Positions 27,181 to 34,852 of a DNA stretch of 64,000 nt are shown piece after piece (the first letter of the stretch is position 1; each line of letters opens with the position of its first letter). The notes below the pieces were generated by a model that searched no databases, was not told where the DNA came from, and worked only from the letters and a program-made list of their open reading frames with translations. Source of the stretch: Actinomycetota bacterium (GTDB lineage Bacteria; Actinomycetota; Acidimicrobiia; Acidimicrobiales; AC-14); the NCBI GenBank assembly GCA_040754375.1, contig JBFMCT010000004.1, positions 1 to 64,000 of the forward strand. Reading direction: 5' to 3'. Both the position numbers and the translations under genes were made by a program.

Positions 27181-27987
27181 TCACGGGATCTTCAGGTCGC
27201 GGTGGAGGAACCGCCAACCGCCCACGACGGCCACGGCCCCGGCCAGGATGTAGGGCACGGCCAGGGCGGCCACCGTCGGGCTCTGGGCCAGCAGGTTGCG
27301 GTCGAGGTACCAGTGCCAGGGCGAGACGAACCGGGCGGCGTCGAACACGTCGGTGGCCGCGATCAGGCTCTGGAGCAGGTAACCGGCCACCGAGAACGTG
27401 CTGGCCACGGCCACGGCCACCCCCCGCCGGCCGAAGGCCGCGCCGGCCGCGAAGGCCAGCGAGGAGCTGAGCAGGCCGAGGCCGAGCAGGGCCACACCGG
27501 CCACCAGCACCCGGCCCACTCCGACCCCGTCGAGCAGCCCCACGGCCGGGCCCACGACCAGCAGGGCGGCCAGCCCGGCGACCGTCAGGCCGGCCACCAG
27601 CACGACCATGGCCAGGTAACGCTCGGCCGCCAGCCGGGCCCGGGTGACGGGGTGGGCGGCCACCAGCTCGAGCGAACCGTCCTCTTCCGAGCCCCCGATG
27701 GCCCGGGCACCGAGGCCGATCCCGAACACCATCACCAGTAGGGGGAACAGGGTGGAGAACAGCCGGCTGTGGAGGTAGCCCGGGGCGGACGTGAAGGCGA
27801 TGCCCTCACCACTACCGAACAGGGCCCTGAGGGCCTCGGGCAGGTCGCGCACCAGTTCCTCGAACTGCTGCTGGCCCCGCACGCTGGGCCACAGGGCGGC
27901 TGTGAACGCCACCACCGCGGCCATGCCCACGGCCCACCACAGGAACGAGCGGCGGTGGTCGCGGGCGAACCGGCGGGCCACCGTCAC
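27181..27987 (-). CDS. ABC-2 type transporter permease
   Basis: A 268-residue membrane protein with six predicted helices. It starts FARDHRRSFLWWAVGMAAVVAF, has a large extracellular loop after the first helix (PEALRALFGSGEGIAF), and contains ARAIGGSEEDGSLELVAAHP, a segment typical of ABC-2 permeases that export drugs, lipids or peptides. Its ATG overlaps the ATPase stop by 4 bp, so they form an exporter pair. Substrate unknown. Confidence 0.9.
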   Translation of the reverse strand: MTVARRFARDHRRSFLWWAVGMAAVVAFTAALWPSVRGQQQFEELVRDLPEALRALFGSGEGIAFTSAPGYLHSRLFSTLFPLLVMVFGIGLGARAIGGSEEDGSLELVAAHPVTRARLAAERYLAMVVLVAGLTVAGLAALLVVGPAVGLLDGVGVGRVLVAGVALLGLGLLSSSLAFAAGAAFGRRGVAVAVASTFSVAGYLLQSLIAATDVFDAARFVSPWHWYLDRNLLAQSPTVAALAVPYILAGAVAVVGGWRFLHRDLKIP

Positions 27988-28889
27988 CGGTCGTCCTGGC
28001 GGTAGTAGTCCAAGAAGACCTCCTCGAGATCGGCCTCGTGGGTGACGATGCGCTCCACGGTCAGAGAGCCGGCGGCCGCTTTGAGGGCGGCGTCCACCGG
28101 GCCCTCGACGACCAGGCGCACAAGTCCGCCGCCCGGGCCCGACGGGGCGTGGGCCTCGACCACCCCGGCCGCGCCCTCGAAGGCGGCCAGGTCGGCCGGG
28201 CCGGAGACGAACAGGTCGATGCGCTGGCGGGCCCGGGCCCGCAGCTCGGCGATGCTGGAAAGAGCCACCAGCCGGCCCTGGCGCAGGATCCCCACCCGGT
28301 CGGCCACCCGCTCCACCTCGGGCAGGTAGTGCGACGACAGGAACACAGTGGCTCCCTCCGCCACCTGTTCACGCACGAGCTCGAGGAACTCGTACTGCAA
28401 GATGGGGTCGAGGCCCGAGGTCGGCTCGTCGAGCACGACCAGCTCGGGGCGGTGCATGAAGGCCTGGACGATGCCCACCTTGCGCTTGTTGCCGGTGCTC
28501 AGTTCGCCGATGGGCCGGGTCGGGTCGAGCCCGAACCGTTCGAGCAGGGTGGGGAGCAGGGAAGGGGCGGGCGTCCCCCGCAGGGCTCCCAGGAAGGCGA
28601 ACAGCTCGTCGGCCCGGTAGCGGGCGTCGAGATGGACATCGGCGGGCAGGTAGCCCATGCGGGCGCGCACGGCCGGGTCGCCACCGTGGCCGCCGAGCAC
28701 GCTGACCGACCCCCGGGTGGGGCGCAGGAAGTCGAGCATGAGGCGGATGGCGGTCGTCTTGCCGGCCCCGTTGGGGCCCAGGAACCCGAACACCTCGCCG
28801 GGCTGCACCGAGAGGTCCACGTCCTCCAGGGCCCGGACGGCCCCGAAGTGCTTGGTCAACTCCCTGGTCTCGACCGCGGGCCCGTCCAT
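27984..28889 (-). CDS. ABC transporter ATP-binding protein
   Basis: A 301-residue ATPase. It has Walker A GPNGAGKTTAIRL, the ABC signature in the region GELSTGNKRKVGIVQAFMH (LSTGNK rather than LSGGQ), Walker B LVVLDEPTSGLDP, and the His loop in FLSSHYLPEVERVAD. LSTGNKRKVG is typical of the drug/lantibiotic exporter subgroup. The C-terminal 80 residues form the extension seen in such ATPases. I place the start at the ATG 28889; the frame is open further upstream but runs into a long inverted repeat. It pairs with the downstream permease. Confidence 0.93.
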   Translation of the reverse strand: MDGPAVETRELTKHFGAVRALEDVDLSVQPGEVFGFLGPNGAGKTTAIRLMLDFLRPTRGSVSVLGGHGGDPAVRARMGYLPADVHLDARYRADELFAFLGALRGTPAPSLLPTLLERFGLDPTRPIGELSTGNKRKVGIVQAFMHRPELVVLDEPTSGLDPILQYEFLELVREQVAEGATVFLSSHYLPEVERVADRVGILRQGRLVALSSIAELRARARQRIDLFVSGPADLAAFEGAAGVVEAHAPSGPGGGLVRLVVEGPVDAALKAAAGSLTVERIVTHEADLEEVFLDYYRQDDR

Positions 28890-28960
28890 GCGTTGGCGCA
28901 CGCTACCGGCCCGTCCGAAAACGAGGGCGGAAGAGGAGCCGCAGCGGTACCGTGTTCGAC

Positions 28961-29090
28961 TAATGCCTCCACGGTCAAGGTTTGCCTCGTTTCTCGCCCT
29001 ACCTTCGGTTGGTCCTGGCCAACTCGCCCGCGGTCGACACCTCTTGGGGTCAAGCGAGAAACGAGCCAAACCTTTCCTGATGAGGCATTA
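28961..29090. repeat. 130-bp element with 37-bp terminal inverted repeats
   Basis: The left arm (28961-28997) and right arm (29054-29090) match at 31 of 37 positions when one is reverse-complemented, starting TAATGCCTC on each side. The arms are more AT-rich than the surroundings. The element fills the gap between the ABC ATPase start and the nfeD-like start, whose GGAGG ribosome-binding site abuts the right end. It may be a MITE-like insertion or a large cruciform regulatory element. Confidence 0.75.
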
Positions 29091-29104
29091 GGAGGTCGTC
29101 GTCG

Positions 29105-29599
29105 ATGGACTTCAGTTCGCCCGAGACCTGGCGGTGGATCTTCCTCGTGCTGGCCGTGGGGTTGACGGTCGGGGAGATCGCGGTGGCCGGATCGTTCTTC
29201 CTGCTGCCCTTCGGTGTCGGGGCCGGGGCGGCCGCCGTGGCCGGCTTCCTGGGAGCCCCCGTCGGGATGCTGTGGCTCGTCTTCGTGGTCGTGTCGGCGT
29301 TGGCTTCGTCGGTGTTGTGGCCCCTGCGCCGCCGCCTCGACAGCCGCGAGCGGTCCGAGATCGGGGCCGACCGCTGGGTGGGCCGCCAGGCCTTCGTGCT
29401 GCGGGACATCCCCGGCTCGGTGGGCGCGACCGGCACAGTCCGCCTCGACCGGGAGGAGTGGAGGGCCGAGAGCCTGGTGGGGGTGCCCATCCGGGCGGGC
29501 TCCACTGTCCTGGTCAGCCGGGTGGACGGCACCCGCCTGGTCGTGCTCCCTCTCGACGAACCGCCCTTGTTGCCCCCCATTTCGCAGGACAAGGAGTAG
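29105..29599 (+). CDS. NfeD-family membrane protein
   Basis: A 164-residue protein with an N-terminal membrane region of about three helices (WRWIFLVLAVGLTVGEIAV, FFLLPFGVGAGAAAVAGFLG, MLWLVFVVVSALASSVLW). A C-terminal OB-fold domain follows (GRQAFVLRDI, GTVRLDREEWRAES, TRLVVLP), the standard NfeD pattern. NfeD proteins work with SPFH/stomatin-type proteins in membrane microdomains; the SPFH gene follows 3 bp later. It has a GGAGG ribosome-binding site 9 nt before the ATG. Confidence 0.92.
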   Translation: MDFSSPETWRWIFLVLAVGLTVGEIAVAGSFFLLPFGVGAGAAAVAGFLGAPVGMLWLVFVVVSALASSVLWPLRRRLDSRERSEIGADRWVGRQAFVLRDIPGSVGATGTVRLDREEWRAESLVGVPIRAGSTVLVSRVDGTRLVVLPLDEPPLLPPISQDKE

Positions 29600-29602
29600 T
29601 CA

Positions 29603-30574
29603 ATGTCGGTCATCGTCGTGCTGGCGGCCATCGCCTTTGTGATGTTCGTGGTGGTCGTCAGCGCCGTGAAGATCATCCGGCCCTACGAGCGGGGCCTGGT
29701 CGAGCGGCTCGGCAAGTACCACGCCACCGAGGAGCCGGGCCTGCGGCTGATCTTCCCGTTCATCGACCGCATGGTGCGTGTCGACATGCGTGAGCGGGTG
29801 GTCGACGTGCCGCCCCAGGAGGTCATCACGTCGGACAACGTGGTCGTGTCAGTGGACGCCGTCGTCTACTACGAGGCCACCGACCCCCGGCGGCTCGTCT
29901 ACAACGTCGTCGACTTCTACATGGCCGTCACCAAGCTGGCCCAGACCAACCTGCGCAACGTGGTCGGGGACATGCAGCTCGACGAGGCCCTGACCTCCCG
30001 GGACACGATCAACACCAAGCTGCGGGAGATCCTCGACGACGCCACCGACAAGTGGGGCACCCGGGTGGTGCGGGTGGAGATCCAGCGCATCGACCCGCCC
30101 AACGACGTGATGAGCGCCATGCACGAGCAGATGAAGGCCGAGCGCACCCGGCGGGCGGTCGTCACCGCCGCGTCCGGTGAGCGGGAGGCGGCCATCACCC
30201 GGGCCGAGGGGGCCAAGCAGTCGGCCATCCTCGAGGCCCAGGGCCTGCGCGAGTCGGCCATCTTGGCGGCCGAAGGCGAGGCCTCGGCCACCCGCACGGC
30301 GGCCGAGGCCGAACGCTTCCGCCAGGAGGCGGTGGCCGAGGGCGAGGCGGCCGCCATCCGCGCCGTCTACCAGGCCATCCACGACGGCCGGCCCACGTCG
30401 GAGCTGATCGCCATCAAGTACCTCGAGGCCCTGGCCACCATCGCCGACGGCCACGCCACCAAGCTGTTCCTGCCGACCGAGCTCAGCTCCGTCTTGGGCG
30501 CCCTGGGCGGCATGAAGGAGCTGTTCCAGGCCATGGACGGCGCGGCCCACGACGGCGCCCCCGCCCGCCACTGA
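29603..30574 (+). CDS. SPFH/stomatin-type (band 7) protein
   Basis: A 323-residue membrane-associated protein. An N-terminal hydrophobic helix is followed by VKIIRPYERGLVERLGKY, the band 7/SPFH start. Later comes the conserved run from RVVDVPPQEVITSDNVVV to NLRNVVGDM, then a coiled coil (around residues 180-250, rich in Glu/Ala/Arg). It resembles QmcA/HflK-like stomatins. Paired with NfeD, it likely organises membrane proteins or proteases. It is convergent with the His-rich gene. Confidence 0.93.
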   Translation: MSVIVVLAAIAFVMFVVVVSAVKIIRPYERGLVERLGKYHATEEPGLRLIFPFIDRMVRVDMRERVVDVPPQEVITSDNVVVSVDAVVYYEATDPRRLVYNVVDFYMAVTKLAQTNLRNVVGDMQLDEALTSRDTINTKLREILDDATDKWGTRVVRVEIQRIDPPNDVMSAMHEQMKAERTRRAVVTAASGEREAAITRAEGAKQSAILEAQGLRESAILAAEGEASATRTAAEAERFRQEAVAEGEAAAIRAVYQAIHDGRPTSELIAIKYLEALATIADGHATKLFLPTELSSVLGALGGMKELFQAMDGAAHDGAPARH

Positions 30575-30656
30575 CCCCTCCCGTCCCGGCGAGTAAGGCG
30601 GCGGCCGCGCCGGCACCGGCCCGTCGGCTCGGCTCAGCAGCTCAGTTCAGCATCGG

Positions 30657-30950
30657 TCAGTGCTCGTCCCAGTGGCCCTCGTGGACCGCGTGGCGGTGGC
30701 CGTCGTGGACGTAGTCGAGGTGACCGTCGTGGTCGACGGCTTCGTGGCCGCAGTTCTCGCCGTGGCCGTGGCCGTGGTCGTCATGCACGGCGTGGGCCGT
30801 CACGCACTCGTCCCAGTGGCCGTCGTGGAGGCGGTGGGTGTGGCCCTCGTGGACGTAGTCGACGTGGTCGTCATGGGCGACCGAGGCGTGCCCGCACGAG
30901 GGGCTGTGGGCGTGGGTGTGATCTTCGTGGACGGTGTGGATGGAAGTCAT
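30657..30950 (-). CDS. Histidine-rich metal-binding protein
   Basis: A 97-residue protein of which about a third is His, with frequent Asp, Glu and two CGH sites. It is built of two similar halves: CGHASVAHDDHVDYVHEGHT and CGHEAVDHDGHLDYVHDGHR, each ending GHWDE. There is no membrane helix, so despite the name 'zinc transporter permease' given to relatives, it is better described as a soluble zinc-binding or buffering protein. Its ATG overlaps the stop of the SmtB-type regulator by 4 bp, so zinc control is likely. Confidence 0.85.
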   Translation of the reverse strand: MTSIHTVHEDHTHAHSPSCGHASVAHDDHVDYVHEGHTHRLHDGHWDECVTAHAVHDDHGHGHGENCGHEAVDHDGHLDYVHDGHRHAVHEGHWDEH

Positions 30951-31276
30951 CGTTCTCCTTTCGTGGGCGTGGCCCGACGGCGGCCGCGCTCGGTGGCGTG
31001 CACCACGGCGTCGTGCACGATGTGGGCGACGTGCTCGTCGCCCAGCGAGTAGGCGATCTCCCGGCCCCGGCGCTGGCCGGTGACCAGGTCAAGGGATCGC
31101 AGCACCCGCAGGTGCTGGGAGACCAGGGGCTGGGTCACGCCCAGGGCCTCCACCAGTTCGTGGACGCACCGGGGCCCCTCCCTCAGCTCGAGCACGATGG
31201 CCAGCCGGTGCTCGTGGGCCAGTGCCCGCAGCAACTCGGCCGCCGGCACGAGCGAGCCGTCGTTGGTCGTGTCCAC
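30947..31276 (-). CDS. ArsR/SmtB-family zinc-sensing repressor
   Basis: A 109-residue winged-helix repressor. The recognition region is VHELVEALGVTQPLVSQHLR and the wing RGREIAYSL. The C-terminal helix DEHVAHIVHDAVVHATE has Asp and His two apart, then His and Glu at +11 and +14, exactly the alpha-5 zinc site of SmtB/CzrA. The Cys-based alpha-3 site is absent, so a zinc (or cobalt) response is expected. It starts with GTG at 31276 and is coupled to the His-rich gene. An AT-rich imperfect dyad upstream (about 31277-31312) is a likely operator. Confidence 0.9.
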   Translation of the reverse strand: MDTTNDGSLVPAAELLRALAHEHRLAIVLELREGPRCVHELVEALGVTQPLVSQHLRVLRSLDLVTGQRRGREIAYSLGDEHVAHIVHDAVVHATERGRRRATPTKGER

Positions 31277-31312
31277 TCATATATTGTCTCATGCTTATAA
31301 GTGAATGTAAGC
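31277..31312 (-). promoter_or_regulatory. Candidate operator/promoter of the zinc-sensor operon
   Basis: This is an unusually AT-rich stretch in a GC-rich genome, containing TATATT and CTTATAAG with imperfect dyad symmetry, as in SmtB/ArsR operators. It would overlap the -10 region of the repressor gene. Confidence 0.45.
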
Positions 31313-31368
31313 GGCTGGCCAGCGGCCGCGACCGGAACATGTCCCCCGGGCTCCTCCTGGGGGAACCG

Positions 31369-31506
31369 CTAGGAGGCTGGTGTCTAGACCCTCCCCAGGC
31401 GGCCGACCGCCCCGTTCGCGGCTCGGCGACACTGCAAAGGTGCTGGTCAGGGGCAGGTCGGCCGCTCGGCGCGAAGCGCCGATCGCGAAAGACACCAGCC
31501 TCCTAG
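31369..31506. repeat. 138-bp inverted-repeat structure
   Basis: A perfect 17-bp outer stem (31369-31385 with 31490-31506) encloses a second perfect 10-bp stem (31399-31408 with 31456-31465). A small hairpin lies near 31467-31481. The right arm contains the stop codon of the septum-formation-domain gene (31503-31505). The span is about the same as the element at 28961-29090 but the sequences differ. It could be a structured 3' UTR, a MITE or an RNA element. Confidence 0.7.
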
Positions 31507-32150
31507 GCCGGCCCGGCGGGCGCGGGACCGGCCCTGACCGAGCCCACGAGAGGATCGCCCCCGGGGCCGGTCACGTAGCAGACGACCCGGCGTTCACCGC
31601 GGTCCCAGTCCGAGGAGGCAGGGACGGCCACGAAATGAGCGGGCCGGGGTCGGCCCGCCGCCACCCCGGCGTACGCATCGACATCGGACCGGCAGCGGCC
31701 CAGTGCCTGCCGGACGAGATCGTTCACGGGCGGGTAGGGCCGGCCTGGCTCGCCCTCGACGGCGAAGACCGTGACGATCTCGGCTATGTGGCCCTGTCCG
31801 CAGGCCACGACGCGAGCGAGGAGGTAGGGGGCCCGGTCGAGGCAGGCCCCAGGGCCCAGGTCGCGAGGTGACACCGTGTCGACGAACGGGTGCGTCGCCG
31901 CTGGCACCTGCGCCACCCACCGGTCGCGGGGGCTAGGGCGGTCGCCGTCGAGCAACCCGACGTTCACCACGACCCTCAGGACCAGCGTTGCCGCCAGCAA
32001 CGCGCCGATGCCCACTCCCCGCGCCACCTCGGCCAGCTTCCGCTTGGGGGGCGGGGGAGGACCTGGGTACGGGCCCGTTCCCGGGAGCCAGGCGGGCGGA
32101 GGCGGAGGGGGAGGCGGAGGGTTCGGGGTAGGCCATCCCGCCGTGCTCAC
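31503..32150 (-). CDS. Septum-formation-domain membrane protein
   Basis: A 215-residue protein. Residues 1-35 are Pro-rich (a run of nine prolines), followed by one membrane helix (GIGALLAATLVLRVVVNVGL). The extracytoplasmic domain (LGPGACLDRAPYLLARVVACGQG, then HIAEIVTVFAVE, YPPVNDLVRQALGRC and WDRGERRVVCYV) has the Cys and spacing of the actinobacterial septum-formation domain. That family's exact role in division is not settled. The stop lies inside an inverted repeat. It is divergent from the metallophosphoesterase gene. Confidence 0.75.
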   Translation of the reverse strand: MSTAGWPTPNPPPPPPPPPAWLPGTGPYPGPPPPPKRKLAEVARGVGIGALLAATLVLRVVVNVGLLDGDRPSPRDRWVAQVPAATHPFVDTVSPRDLGPGACLDRAPYLLARVVACGQGHIAEIVTVFAVEGEPGRPYPPVNDLVRQALGRCRSDVDAYAGVAAGRPRPAHFVAVPASSDWDRGERRVVCYVTGPGGDPLVGSVRAGPAPAGPA

Positions 32151-32191
32151 ACCGGCCGAGAGTACCGCTGCCCTCGTTCCTCGGCCGCGGT

Positions 32192-33709
32192 TTGGGCGGG
32201 AAGGTTCGATGGGTAGCCACCCACAAGCTGTCCGTGGCCCGCCCCGACCCCCCCACCGCCGAGGTCCCGCCCCAGCCGAACCGCCACCGGGCCGCTTGGC
32301 GCGCCCTGCGCGTCGGGCTCCTGGCCTTGGCCGGCACGGTGATCGGGCTGATGCTGGGAGGCCACTCGCGGGCCTCGATCGGGCCCTTCGACGTGACGAT
32401 GCAGGCGCGGCCGTCGACCACCGCCGAGACCGTCGTGCGGCTGGCCCCGCTGGGGACCATCCGGTTCGACACCCACAGCGCCCCGGTACGGGTCGAGGCC
32501 CGCGTGGAGGAGTTGCGGCTCGACGAGGCCGAGGCCATCGCCCGCGACCCCACCGTGCTGGAGGACTTCGAAGAGACCATCGCGGGCGACGCCAGGGACG
32601 CTCTGGCCGACCTGGCCCGCCGTTCGGTGCTGGCCGGGGTGATCGGCGGGCTGGCTGGCACCCTGCTGGGGGCCCTGCGCTGGCGATCGCTGCTGGTGGG
32701 TGGGCCGGTGGTCGCGGCGGTGATGGGAGCGATGCTGGCCCTCACCGCCTCCTCGTGGCGCCCGCAGGCCGTGTCCGAGCCCGCCTACAGCGGGCTGCTG
32801 TCGGTCGCACCCCAGGTGGTGGGCGACGTGGGGGCCATCGTGGAGCGCTTCGGCGAGTACCGGGCGCAACTCGCCGGCCTGGTGGCCAACGTGGCCATGC
32901 TCTACGACGTGGGCCGGGAGCTGCCTACGTTCGACCCCGGCCGGGCCGCCACCACCCGGGTGCTGCACGTCAGCGACGTCCACAACAACCCCCAGGCCTT
33001 CGACCTGATGCGCACCATCATCAGCCAGCTCGGGGTGGACGCCGTGGTCGACACCGGGGACCTGACCGACTGGGGGAGCGAGCCCGAGAGCCGGCTCATC
33101 GACGCCATCGGGACCCTCGGTGTCCCCTACGTGTGGGTGCGCGGCAACCACGACTCGGTGGGCACGGCCGAAGCGGTGGCGTCCCAACCCAACGCGGTGG
33201 TGCTCGACGGCGGGGCCCACGAGGTGGTCGGGTTGCGCATGTGGGGGTTCCCCGATCCCCGGTTCACCCCCGACAAGTCGAGGGAGACCGGTACCGACGT
33301 GGAGCGCCAGGAGGCGGCCGCCCTGGTGCCCCAGGTGACGGCTGCGCTCGAAGCCGTGTTGCCCCCGCCCGTCGACCTGGTGGCGGTCCACGATGCCCGG
33401 ATGGCGGCCGGCATCGGCCACCTCACGCCCCTCGTGCTGGCCGGGCACACCCACCAGCCCCGCCGTTCGAGCATCGGCGACGCCCTCCTCATGGTGGAGG
33501 GGTCGACCGGTGGCGCGGGCCTACGCAGCCTCCAGGGTGAGGGGCCCGAGCCGCTCACCTGCACGGTCCTCTACTTCGACCCCCCGTCGCGAGCCCTGGT
33601 GGCCTTCGACCGGGTCACCGTGGAGGGCCTGGGCCAGAGCTCCGTGCGCATCCAACGCCACCTCGTGCAGCCTCAGGAGCCGTTGGCCTCGACCACGACT
33701 GTCCCTTGA
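32192..33709 (+). CDS. Membrane-anchored metallophosphoesterase
   Basis: About 490-505 residues. Two to three hydrophobic helices (RVGLLALAGTVIGLML, LAGVIGGLAGTLLGAL, VGGPVVAAVMGAMLAL) are followed by a calcineurin-like phosphoesterase domain: VLHVSDVHNN, VVDTGDLTDWG, WVRGNHDS, a VAVHD site and LAGHTHQPRRS are the five metal-binding blocks. The domain between helices (VRLAPLGTIRFDTHSAPVRV) is of unknown fold. The start may be TTG 32192 or GTG 32234; neither has a clear ribosome-binding site. Substrate unknown; extracytoplasmic action is inferred from the topology. Confidence 0.88.
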   Translation: MGGKVRWVATHKLSVARPDPPTAEVPPQPNRHRAAWRALRVGLLALAGTVIGLMLGGHSRASIGPFDVTMQARPSTTAETVVRLAPLGTIRFDTHSAPVRVEARVEELRLDEAEAIARDPTVLEDFEETIAGDARDALADLARRSVLAGVIGGLAGTLLGALRWRSLLVGGPVVAAVMGAMLALTASSWRPQAVSEPAYSGLLSVAPQVVGDVGAIVERFGEYRAQLAGLVANVAMLYDVGRELPTFDPGRAATTRVLHVSDVHNNPQAFDLMRTIISQLGVDAVVDTGDLTDWGSEPESRLIDAIGTLGVPYVWVRGNHDSVGTAEAVASQPNAVVLDGGAHEVVGLRMWGFPDPRFTPDKSRETGTDVERQEAAALVPQVTAALEAVLPPPVDLVAVHDARMAAGIGHLTPLVLAGHTHQPRRSSIGDALLMVEGSTGGAGLRSLQGEGPEPLTCTVLYFDPPSRALVAFDRVTVEGLGQSSVRIQRHLVQPQEPLASTTTVP

Positions 33710-33813
33710 CCGGGACGGGATTGGAACAGGGACAACGGCGAGTGGAGATGACGCAGCTTCATTCCAACCCTGACCACCCGGCGGCAGCGAGGACCACCCG
33801 GCCAGTGGATTGC

Positions 33814-34128
33814 TCAGCAGTCGGCAAGAGCGCGAAGCGCCTCGCACAACTCCGCTCGGCGCGGCCCGAGCTGACCCACCCGTGTCGTGAGAGCGCTTCG
33901 ACGGACGCGCTGGAGGTTGTCGAAGGTGGCCGCGCAGTCGATGGCGAGGCCCTCGTCACGGCCGAGAGGGACCTCGGTGGGAATGCTTCGTACGCTACGA
34001 GTGACGGGCGCCACCACGATCGCCGTGAGGACCGGCACCGCCTCAGAGCGCGTCACGACCAGCACCGGGCGCCGCATGTCTTCTACCTCGGCCCACCAGA
34101 TGTCGCCCTGTCCGGGAACCGTCACCAT
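33814..34128 (-). CDS. MazF/PemK-family toxin
   Basis: A 104-residue endoribonuclease toxin of the MazF family, cleaving mRNA at short sequences. GDIWWAEVEDMRRPVLVVTR and IVVAPVTRSVRSIPTEV hold the family's conserved Arg and Thr/Ser active-site residues. It overlaps the antitoxin by 7 bp on the same strand. It is the first of several toxin-antitoxin loci in the window. Confidence 0.92.
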   Translation of the reverse strand: MVTVPGQGDIWWAEVEDMRRPVLVVTRSEAVPVLTAIVVAPVTRSVRSIPTEVPLGRDEGLAIDCAATFDNLQRVRRSALTTRVGQLGPRRAELCEALRALADC

Positions 34129-34370
34129 GGTTCTTCGGCGATCAGCGCGCGGGTAGCTTCGTCGAGCCCGAGCAGTTCCTCGTCCGTCTGCGGCTGCTCT
34201 CGATAGGCACGGGTTATCCGATCCCCGATGTCACGGCGCCGGTGACGCTCGACTAGCTCGGACAAGCCGGCGCGGACGGCCTCGGACCGACTCTCGACAG
34301 CCCCGGACGCCACCAGGGCGTCTACCGCATGGGCGAGCTCAGGATCAACGCGCGTAACGAACTGCGTCAT
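34122..34370 (-). CDS. MazE-like ribbon-helix-helix antitoxin
   Basis: An 82-residue antitoxin. Its N-terminus (TQFVTRVDPELAHAVDALV, ESRSEAVRAGLSELV) is a ribbon-helix-helix DNA-binding motif; the acidic C-terminal tail (TDEELLGLDEATRALI) would wrap the toxin. The start at ATG 34370 is supported by a TATGCT -10 box 6 nt upstream. It likely represses its own operon. The gene lies 66 bp past the 3' end of tRNA-Ala. Confidence 0.9.
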   Translation of the reverse strand: MTQFVTRVDPELAHAVDALVASGAVESRSEAVRAGLSELVERHRRRDIGDRITRAYREQPQTDEELLGLDEATRALIAEEPW

Positions 34371-34376
34371 GCATTC

Positions 34377-34382
34377 AGCATA
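34377..34382 (-). promoter_or_regulatory. -10 box of mazE-like gene (leaderless)
   Basis: TATGCT on the minus strand ends 6 nt before the antitoxin ATG. Confidence 0.5.
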
Positions 34383-34436
34383 GCGGTCCGCAATGCAACC
34401 CCGGGTTTGAACGTCGGCCCGTCCGGTACCTCCGAG

Positions 34437-34510
<74 letters not shown>

Positions 34511-34608
34511 GTAACCGCCCTACGGTAGCAGTTGGTGGGCGGCCAGCGACCGCTCGGGGCGGTGGGCTGAAACCTCATGAGATCCCACAAGAGATGGCAC
34601 TCACACGC

Positions 34609-34614
34609 TATCAT
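34609..34614 (+). promoter_or_regulatory. -10 box of the excisionase-like HTH gene (leaderless)
   Basis: TATCAT lies 7 nt before the ATG at 34622, supporting that start over an ATG 15 codons upstream. Confidence 0.5.
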
Positions 34615-34621
34615 CATCTCC

Positions 34622-34852
34622 ATGGCAGAGGACGAGATCACTTGGATGAGCACGGGTGAGGCCGCTAAGCGGCTGGGGGTCACCGTGCGGACCCTCTACC
34701 GGCTCATCGACGAGAGCCAGTTACCGGCGTACAAGTTCGGCCGGGTCATCCGGCTGCAGCAGTCCCAGGTCGAGGCCTTCATCGAGTCGTCCCGGATCCA
34801 ACCGGGCACCCTCGAGCACCTCTACCCCGAGTCGAGGAAAGAGATCTCGTAG
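34622..34852 (+). CDS. Excisionase-family helix-turn-helix protein
   Basis: A 76-residue DNA-binding protein. It begins MAEDEITWMSTGEAAKRLGV, followed by TVRTLYRLIDESQLPAYKFG and RVIRLQQSQVEAFIE, the MerR-like winged-helix pattern of excisionase/BldC-type proteins. Such stand-alone proteins are common actinobacterial regulators. No integrase lies nearby, so a role in phage excision is unlikely. The last 31 bp overlap the 3' end of the gene on the opposite strand. Confidence 0.88.
   Translation: MAEDEITWMSTGEAAKRLGVTVRTLYRLIDESQLPAYKFGRVIRLQQSQVEAFIESSRIQPGTLEHLYPESRKEIS

Noticed and set aside
31369-31506. Intrinsic terminator made by the long inverted repeat
   Set aside because: The arms are more than 100 bp apart and no U-run follows, so it is not a normal terminator.
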